IMG/VR virus record: IMGVR_UViG_3300032050_000572
Coordinates: 1 to 30,189 of that record
Length of the DNA: 30,189 bases
Source of the DNA: a virus
Strand: one strand, 5' to 3'
The stretch's first letter is position 1. Each line of letters begins with the position of its first letter. Of the stretch, positions 26,401 to 30,189 are shown piece after piece. The notes beneath the pieces were generated by a model, which did not search any database, had not been told where the DNA came from, and saw only the letters and a program-made list of their open reading frames with translations. Position numbers and translations under genes: made by a program.

Positions 26401-29391
26401 ATAACCAATAAATTGCCAGGATCAATTTATGCAATTAAAGTAAGTGACTTAGATATAAGAGTTGCTGCTTCTGCAACAGATGCTTTAAAGGCTGTTCCAA
26501 TTCCACTGCAATTAAATTCACTTGGTATCGGAACTGTTCACTCATTTACTTCTAAGAGACAAAATTCTAGAGTATTAGTGACAATTGATAATGTAATTCA
26601 ATCTCCTATTGTTGGTTCTTCTATTACTACGACATGCGCGAAAACAGTTGAAATCGTTGATGATAGAGTCAAATTCTCAGGAATTACTTCATTCTTCAGC
26701 GATGACTTAATTATGGTCGATGATGAAATTATGAGATTGAATACTGTAGGACTTGGAAGTACTAATATTGTACAAGTCCAACGTGGTTGGATGGGTACAA
26801 ATATTGGAATTCACACTGTTGGCAGTTTAATTAAAAAGATATTAGGAGATTATAATATTGTTGGAAATACTATTAATTTCTTTAAAGCACCTTATGGAAA
26901 ATCTCCTATAGGAACTGATAGTAATAGACCAGATGATAGAGACTATACAGGAATAACTACTCATTCAACATTTAGTGGTAGATCTTTTATGAGGTCTTCC
27001 GCTACAAATTCTACAAGTGATCCTTATAGTAAAAATTATATTTTTGACGATATTTCTGAAGGGTTTACTGGAATTAAGTCAACATTTACATTAAGATCAG
27101 AAGGCAAAAATATCTCAGGAATTTCTTCAGATAATGCGGTAATTCTGATCAATCAAATATTCCAAGGACCACAAAGACTTGGAGTAGTTGATATTGTAGG
27201 AGACTATACATTAACAGAAAATGCAGGTATAACTTCAATAACATTTAATGGATCATATGATCCAGATGATATTACTAGCACAAATTTACCATTCGGAGGA
27301 CAGATTGTTTCTGTTGGTTCCACTAAAGGTTTTGGATATCAACCTCTTGTTGCTGCAGGTGGAACTGCAATCGTTTCTTCTGCAGGAACAATCTCAGCAA
27401 TAAGTATTGGAAATAGTGGATCTGGATATAGATCTGGAATTCAAACAACTGTTAATGTTGGTGTGTATACAGAATCATTAACTTCTACAAATATAACCTA
27501 TGTTGGATTTGCTTCAGTTAGTAATGGAAATATTGTTGGTGTCTCAATAACAAATCCTGGAATTGGATATACTTCAAGTAATCCACCAAAGGTAATTTTT
27601 GATTCTCCATTATCATATTCAAATATTCCTTTAGTTTATTCCACAAATTCAACTCCTGGATTTGGTACTGGAGCAACTATTAGTATTGTAGTTGGACAAG
27701 GATCAAGTATCATTGACTTTGAGATACAAAATAATGGGTATGGATACGGTCAGGGTGAAAAATTAACTATTGAGTATGGTGGATCCACTGGCATTCCAAC
27801 AGATATAACAAAGAATCTTCAACCATTTGAATTATCAATCGATAGAATTTATAATGACCAGTTTAATGGTTGGTCTCTTGGAAGTTTTCAAGTTATTGAT
27901 AATATAGATGAATTATTTGATGGTCAAGTTAATACTTTCCCAATAAAAATTGATGGAGTTCAACAGTCAATAAGATCCAAAAAAGGATCAAACATTAATG
28001 TAGAATCTACACTGCTAGTGTTTATAAATGATATTTTACAAACACCAGGACAATCCTACATATTTGAAGGTGGAAGCATTATCAAGTTTGTAGAAGCACC
28101 TAGAGCAGGAGATACTTCTAAAATTCTTTTCTATAAGGGAACTGAAGGTGTCGATGTAGTTTCTGTTGATATTTTAGAAACTGTTAAAGTTGGAGATCAG
28201 TTAAGAATTTATAGTGAAGATCTTAGTTTAAATCAAACAAATAGATTGGTCACAAGAGTTAATTCTTCGGATAGTGTTTTGACAAACCCATATTCTAATA
28301 TTGGTGTTTCTTCAAATAGAAATCTTTTAAGACCTGTAATCTGGTGCAGACAAACAGAGGATGTTATTATTGACGGCATACAAATTTCCAAAAACAGAGA
28401 ATGGTATGAACCCTTAGTAAATCCATCAACAAATATAATACAAAGTGTTGGAGTAGGATCTACATTTATTTTTGTGGAAAGTGTTAAGTCATTCTTTGAT
28501 AGTGCTAAGGAGAATACATCTTCTTCAATCTACTACACAGTCAAATTGACTTCACAAGATCAAAAAGTATCGGCTGCTAGTACCGCAATAGTATCAATTG
28601 CAGGAACGATAAGTTCTATTAATATTACAAGTGGCGGAATTGGATACTCAACAAATCCAACAGTTACTATTGCAAATCCTGTCGGATTGGGCACCACTCT
28701 AAGAGCTTCTGCAAATGCATTTATTTCTGCGGGAGTAGTAACTTCAATTCAAATAAATTATGGTGGAATTGGATATACAACAACAAATCCTCCTGTTGTT
28801 TTAATTGAAGATCCAGAACCAATTTCAGAGATTATTGAATATGTTTCATATGAGGGTGATTTTGGAAGAATTGTTGGTGTTGCAACAACTTCAGTAGTTG
28901 GAGTTGCTTCCACTGCTATTGCATTTGATTTCTATATTCCACAAAATTCAATATTGAGAAATTCTTCGATTGTAGGAACAGCAATAACAATTAGTGGAAT
29001 TTCTACTGGATATTATTTCGTAGTAAATAAATCAAATGTTGGAAATGGTGTAACTTCTTTAAGGAGAGATAAATCTATCGTTGGCGTTGGCACGGAGTTT
29101 CTGGACAATGTTTATGAGGTTATTTCTGTTTCTAATGTAACAAGAAGTATACCTGGTATAGGTGTAACTTATGTTTCAAGAGTCATAACTTCAGTTTCTT
29201 CTTATAATGGGTTAACAGGAATTGCTAACACAGGATACTATGGCAATTATAGTTGGGGAAAAGTTTCTACAAATAGCAGAACTAATCCAACAGCATTTAA
29301 TTCGTACAATAACAATGGAACAACTGGTTTGTCAACTAATCCAATTTTAATTAGATTAAATCCATTGAGATACTTTAATTATAATTCATAA
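17428..29391 (+). CDS. Giant modular baseplate/tail structural protein in the gp7 position, 3987 aa
   Basis: This single uninterrupted frame lies between gp6 and gp8, the place of gene 7 in T4, whose product is 1032 aa. The N-terminus (about 1-250; LPLFVRDEYPLVAEFLSQYY, FLKDFFNKIKKQVVPGFEGR, DFYTSKGTDQSYKILFKALY) resembles large cyanophage baseplate proteins and probably attaches to the wedge. The rest is built from repeats: at least seven modules of the form HG(F/Y)xxG(D/E)xxxY...YYVxxxDxxxIKLS (for example near 582, 921, 1653, 1819), at least eleven short (S/N)xGxGYxxxPxxxI units, and RG-containing turns (near 50-130 and 3090). A YHYH-domain segment (GWAYDGNPIYGPYGF, 1227-1241) may bind metal or act as an enzyme or adhesion part. 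It is likely an outer baseplate or short-fibre component for host contact. gp7 homology is positional only. Confidence 0.85.
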   Translation: MADTRIKINSIVENQLPLFVRDEYPLVAEFLSQYYKSLDAKGGVSDILQNIDQYVKLENLTNLTDSTVLINDIDSLGDVIEVESTYGFPDSYGLIQIDSEIITYTGITTNQFVGCARGFSGITTYQGNTNLDQLIFSQSGIATHASGSTVSNLSIRFLKDFFNKIKKQVVPGFEGREFYENLNEELFITNSKDFYTSKGTDQSYKILFKALYGVDVEVIKPKDYLIEPSNAQYRVVRNLVVESLEGEDLSELLNRTIYQEQGDLYNGANGVVNNIEKILRDGKEYYVLSLDYDYQKDIGLNGSIFGEFSIHPRTKILNNVSIGATFIDVDSTVSFPTEAILYTKLDNGTTVSIGYSGKSLTQLYNCYGIDQNIPAGSDLNVDAYAYGYGKNNQIIKFRVTGVLSDLDIIDNTYYFAKNDTVRIKTLGYDSKKFRDNNWIFNICPSYTIKSLDLIDSTDYTYRLATIDQNIFNIGDILELLLTDGSIIKTTIYSIENRNSCIIKGQGLIPPTNLIVNVKKSLSRVNSTNQPELSLYTTNIQNVYTDLDSTFVTSPSLPTYHEEPLNINDLSVTFSGSFSGEELRIVRHGFYTGEAIWYNESDENNRLDILNGIYYVKKIDEDTIKLSKSRSNIDNNKFVSVNGTVVNNKFEYYKFNSQKVEPQKIIRKISDPEDDGNIYETLPGAIGILVNGVEVLNYKSSDSIFYGELEEIIVSGGGYDYDVVNPPILQITDKIGVGATGFCSVVGTLERIDIIDPGFDYISEPIITISGLNGQEATAKATLTSFEHYVDFNSSSNANMVDLSNNTIAFSTYHKFRDSERVIYRTDKQQSVGGLTTDSQYYVYVEDAYTVKLHKTQNDAIIGINTVNLTSYGIGNHRFRSYSPKNRIGFINILNAGYNFTNRKISVTRSGINTYSNEISAKNHGYNEGDIITYESINPIGGLSTSKKYFVSKIDDDKFKLSEVGIGSTLSRYFYETNQFVNLTSNNDDNHYFNYPPIEILINGVIGVSTKSGQDFNAKIRPIILGEIKSVFLDSGGVGYGCSDIIGYNRQPQITLVNGDGAEITPIVSNGKIVDVLVNNSGANYNSTPEIIYYGDGYSSLMTPIINDGKLTEVKVINGGVGFNTSNTTAIVLSRGQEAKFEAKIKEWTINLFEKLYQNNKISNDDGIVDSGLNSDYGLQYTHIYSPRSLRKTLLSSRFVDGNLNYTPDLILINDKEVKSSSHSPIIGWAYDGNPIYGPYGFTKVGSRSGTVKQMISGYEIIQNLPTTRPSLDLYPKGFFVQDYEFKAKGDLDEYNGRWCITPEYPNGVYAYFSTINSDTVESSGVFKNYKKPEFPYLIGNKFRSKPIEYNFTRYANQDSIDLSGTYWFRNTTPYGLTNENTFYDYLIKPSNIQNQTSKIKFATKGAVESVGIVSGGINYNVGDLVVFDNTETGGRGASARVSLVKGNEIQEISCSTNKIENIEFSPYLTLGSFIGFSSLPHGFKNSDYVYITGINTTTTSLKNLYEVGVRSETFKLISGIGSAAATGIVTYFNISGSLIYPNIRENDVLGIGTEKVKVLSVDIKSSRIKVLRQYDNTVGSAHTSLTPLYENSRKFTINVGYNTSNQYRVNREIYFNPSESLGIGITGTYTAYISNPGSGSSTVTIPVRSIYYENHGLETGDRLVYFSNGGTPVSVSTNGSSSFQLLDNQIVYSVRINNDLIGISTLKVGVGSTGTYVGIDSSKPTSILYFTGIGTGTIHSFRTNYDNVVIGSGIKNIVTISTASTHGLNIKDSVYINSSPGISTTIVVKYNDYNRRLIVNPRSFVSSDVDIVNDIITINNHGYNNGQKIIHTSTSPCTGLTNEQIYYAVVLDENKIKLSENYYESVSSKPSIVSIGSSSFGTLSPINPELAILKGSSVIFDLSDSSLSYSKNSTLYPAFELNFYLDKNFKNKFETSQLSNEFEIYREGVVGIDPTANVKINATQNFPQTIYYKLDVVNIDNIPVEKSQIIIDAEYIKEGNTIYRYESEYTGTYKISGIGSTTFSFSMPTVPEKNIYRKNEGLFEYYTDSKTSYGEIYALDVDTTGSQYEKLPGISTIVSEKGTGAVLLPYSSSIGQVKTSIINDIGYDYYADTTIRPLAKLPEILKISTLTSFEKIGITSAGINYAVSPDLLVIDGLTRKIVDDVDLFYKVGDTEVTILKNTTGISNVPPIIIPVNNCNGVGISSIGYNPLTNYVTVGLAVSYSNASDFPFSVGDKVLIENISVGLGSTGRGYNSSQYSYGLFPVVAVSPNIGGINATVTYDLTEYISSGQVPGRYDPINSKGRIIPEKHFPKFDAILSKNNFIKGETVVSDDSIGIVENWDQKNEILKVSTNKEFYTNTVLRGLSSKSQGLISNKESFEATYEIDSSSIVTKGWERQTGFLNSSLQKIHDNDYYQYFSYSLKSEIPYETWNTPVSNLNHVVGYKKFSDLVIETRDLDYVGIQTSQDNGDFYGICDFSSTINLNHIYDYDLVFEETINNDNNIISTDIVFTSKEIQDYLQSIGNRVLEIDDFSDTFKSVPRSTPFSIVDTFRMNDSRSRKYITYVRDKRFSSDRQILLVSLLYDNDFGYLNQYGRVESYLEDLGSFDFTVNGDEGNLLFYPSKYTVNDYNISLLSFNLKDDVTATSTSYFGDIIRLSTSNVNASSSTPSTIVSIASTYRSTKILVQIESNNDIYEYDELTAIHDGTNVDLLEYGQITNHSRNAYASSGLGTYNAYLSGPGLIVEFIPNPGVAATINTMAISFAANTSGSVGTGTAILSTSSLSSNYVSIASTSAPTQNLVSSYSSDYSGAYYIASVEDTTNSRYQISELVVVDETVFNTTSITEFGIVETHSGLGTFGSDISGNQTNLYFTPNPNINAQVRIFQVAMKPLDEGIATNNIDLNNGFIKSNYGSYEGTERDVRRSFELTSSGREIFKRYFDGTDSSVVNITNNTIRIPEHYFVTGEELQYSSPGIGNTQSIGITTAISIPGIGITNKLPGSIYAIKVSDLDIRVAASATDALKAVPIPLQLNSLGIGTVHSFTSKRQNSRVLVTIDNVIQSPIVGSSITTTCAKTVEIVDDRVKFSGITSFFSDDLIMVDDEIMRLNTVGLGSTNIVQVQRGWMGTNIGIHTVGSLIKKILGDYNIVGNTINFFKAPYGKSPIGTDSNRPDDRDYTGITTHSTFSGRSFMRSSATNSTSDPYSKNYIFDDISEGFTGIKSTFTLRSEGKNISGISSDNAVILINQIFQGPQRLGVVDIVGDYTLTENAGITSITFNGSYDPDDITSTNLPFGGQIVSVGSTKGFGYQPLVAAGGTAIVSSAGTISAISIGNSGSGYRSGIQTTVNVGVYTESLTSTNITYVGFASVSNGNIVGVSITNPGIGYTSSNPPKVIFDSPLSYSNIPLVYSTNSTPGFGTGATISIVVGQGSSIIDFEIQNNGYGYGQGEKLTIEYGGSTGIPTDITKNLQPFELSIDRIYNDQFNGWSLGSFQVIDNIDELFDGQVNTFPIKIDGVQQSIRSKKGSNINVESTLLVFINDILQTPGQSYIFEGGSIIKFVEAPRAGDTSKILFYKGTEGVDVVSVDILETVKVGDQLRIYSEDLSLNQTNRLVTRVNSSDSVLTNPYSNIGVSSNRNLLRPVIWCRQTEDVIIDGIQISKNREWYEPLVNPSTNIIQSVGVGSTFIFVESVKSFFDSAKENTSSSIYYTVKLTSQDQKVSAASTAIVSIAGTISSINITSGGIGYSTNPTVTIANPVGLGTTLRASANAFISAGVVTSIQINYGGIGYTTTNPPVVLIEDPEPISEIIEYVSYEGDFGRIVGVATTSVVGVASTAIAFDFYIPQNSILRNSSIVGTAITISGISTGYYFVVNKSNVGNGVTSLRRDKSIVGVGTEFLDNVYEVISVSNVTRSIPGIGVTYVSRVITSVSSYNGLTGIANTGYYGNYSWGKVSTNSRTNPTAFNSYNNNGTTGLSTNPILIRLNPLRYFNYNS
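19166..26340 (+). repeat. Coding repeats of the HGxxxGDxxxY...YYVxxIDxxxIKLS type
   Basis: Copies begin near 19166, 19858, 20188, 21860, 22384, 22714, 22882 and 26292. The best are NHGYNEGDIITYE with KYFVSKIDDDKFKLSE and NNHGYNNGQKII with IYYAVVLDENKIKLSE. The spacing is irregular, so the copies are dispersed domains and not a tandem array. The DNA copies have diverged strongly. Confidence 0.65.
19564..28800 (+). repeat. Coding repeats of the GxGYxxxP type within the giant gene
   Basis: Units of the form (S/N/P)GxGYxxxPxxxI start near 19564, 19690, 20524, 20662, 20773, 21664, 27406, 27550, 27727, 28630 and 28756. They form two groups, at about residues 713-1420 and 3327-3785, separated by about 5.7 kb without clear copies apart from a weaker one near 23842. 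They probably encode short beta-turn modules. Confidence 0.65.
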
Positions 29392-29398
29392 ATAAATA
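29387..29398 (+). promoter_or_regulatory. T4-type late promoter CATAAATAAATA
   Basis: Two overlapping NATAAATA matches (29387-29394 and 29391-29398) cover the stop of the giant gene and lie just upstream of ATG 29412. This would allow gp8 to be made independently of the 12-kb gene before it. Confidence 0.55.
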
Positions 29399-29411
29399 AA
29401 AAACGTTAAAA

Positions 29412-30189
29412 ATGTCTGCAATTATAACTGATCAATTTAGAATATTAAATGCAAAAAATTTTGTTTCTGCAGCAACTTCCTCAGCAAATTCTTATTATGC
29501 ATTTGTTGGTTTGACCAATGCAACAGATTATAGTTCCACTTGGGATACTTCACCACTTGCACCTAAAGATAATTTTAACGAAGAATCCGATTATTGGGAT
29601 ACTATCGTAGCATTAAAAAAAATTGGAAGTGACGATGTGCGTCAAGTGGTTAGAAAAATAACATGGTCTTCCGGAACCACTTATGATATGTATCGTCATG
29701 ATATTAGCAGGACAAATACATCTAAACCTTCAAATGCTACTAGTATATATTCTTCAAATTTTTATGTTGTAAATAGTGATTTTAGAGTGTATATTTGTCT
29801 ACATAATGGAACAGATCCAGAAAATCCTACAGGAAGACCATCTTTAGACGAACCAACATTTACGGACTTAGAACCAAGATCTGCAGGTTCTAGTGGAGAT
29901 GGATATGTGTGGAAATATCTCTATACAATTAAACCAAGTGACATTGTAAAATTTGATTCTATTAATTTTATTCCCGTTCCAACAGATTGGGAAAATAGTG
30001 CAGAAAATTTTGCAGTTAGGGACAATGCTTCTACTAGTGGTCAACTAAAAATTGCAGTTATTACCAATAGAGGTATTGGTATAGGAACTGCAAATAGAGT
30101 TTATACCAGGGTTCCTATTAAGGGTGATGGATCTGGAGCAGAAGCTACTATTGTGGTCAATAATGATTCTAAAGTTGATACTGTTACGA
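29412..30189 (+). CDS. 8: Baseplate wedge protein gp8, N-terminal 259 residues (3' end outside window)
   Basis: The frame from ATG 29412 is open to the window end. The sequence MSAIITDQFRILNAKNFVSA, a SYYAFVGLTNATDYSSTWD segment, RRV-like VRQVVRKITWSSGTTYDMYR, then NFYVVNSDFRVYICLHNG, EPTFTDLEP and GDGYVWKYLYTIKPSD is typical of T4-like cyanophage gp8. T4 gp8 is 334 aa and forms dimers at the wedge periphery. It follows the gp7-position gene, as in T4, which supports the assignment of the whole block. Confidence 0.92.
   Translation, partial: MSAIITDQFRILNAKNFVSAATSSANSYYAFVGLTNATDYSSTWDTSPLAPKDNFNEESDYWDTIVALKKIGSDDVRQVVRKITWSSGTTYDMYRHDISRTNTSKPSNATSIYSSNFYVVNSDFRVYICLHNGTDPENPTGRPSLDEPTFTDLEPRSAGSSGDGYVWKYLYTIKPSDIVKFDSINFIPVPTDWENSAENFAVRDNASTSGQLKIAVITNRGIGIGTANRVYTRVPIKGDGSGAEATIVVNNDSKVDTVT

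Noticed and set aside
17428-29391. Giant frame as an artefact of joined genes
   Set aside because: No stop or frame change is seen in 12 kb. Repeat modules of the same type occur in both halves, and the gp6 and gp8 neighbours fit. An assembly check would still be useful.

Overview
The window looks like part of the genome of a T4-like myovirus of marine cyanobacteria (a Synechococcus/Prochlorococcus cyanomyovirus). The clearest evidence is the right half. It carries the baseplate wedge series gp25, gp6, a giant protein in the gp7 position, and gp8, preceded by the GT-A glycosyltransferase-like gene and the small basic protein that I recall next to this module in cyanophages. T4-type late-promoter sequences (CTAAATA / NATAAATA) precede several of these genes. 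No tRNA, integrase, IS element or CRISPR array is visible. All confident genes are on the + strand.

Region A (1-6606) is a dense array of small genes joined by ATGA-type overlaps. Most are unrecognised. Those that can be placed include an ArdA-like acidic protein (1392-1661), a six-cysteine presumptive zinc protein (3511-3726), a protein whose C-terminus resembles DUF1778/TacA antitoxins (4275-4616), exported or membrane proteins (4111-4278, 4778-5149, 5533-5772) and an HNH nuclease (6124-6606).

Region B (6607-7166) is non-coding. It holds three copies of ATGYCTTATAAA and then an iteron-like array of about 14 CTAGATTC-type 8-mers, ending in a sigma70-type promoter.

Region C (7167-12580) is an accessory island of mostly tiny genes, many with a private promoter. 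The recognisable members are an ArdA-like antirestriction protein (7914-8351) and a KxDG nucleotidyltransferase/ligase-like enzyme (9871-10767). The promoters share an unusual design: a box ACTGGCACA / ACTGTCCAC lies 38-41 bp (usually 39) upstream of a TATACT-type -10 element, there is often a GC-rich inverted repeat between the two, and most leaders are short, C/A-rich and lack a Shine-Dalgarno sequence. GC content rises clearly towards 12.6 kb. The same promoter design occurs once in region A (654-697). I consider this promoter family the most novel signal in the window.

Region D (12581-30189) begins with a GC-rich palindrome, a conventional sigma70 promoter and two small genes, then passes into the AT-rich late structural block: glycosyltransferase-like protein, small proteins, terminator-like hairpin, two unknowns, gp25, gp6, a 3987-residue modular baseplate protein with a YHYH domain and many beta-type repeats, and the 5' part of gp8. 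A plausible reading is that regions A and C supply early host-takeover and anti-defence functions while region D builds the baseplate late. Gene timing is inferred from promoter sequences only.
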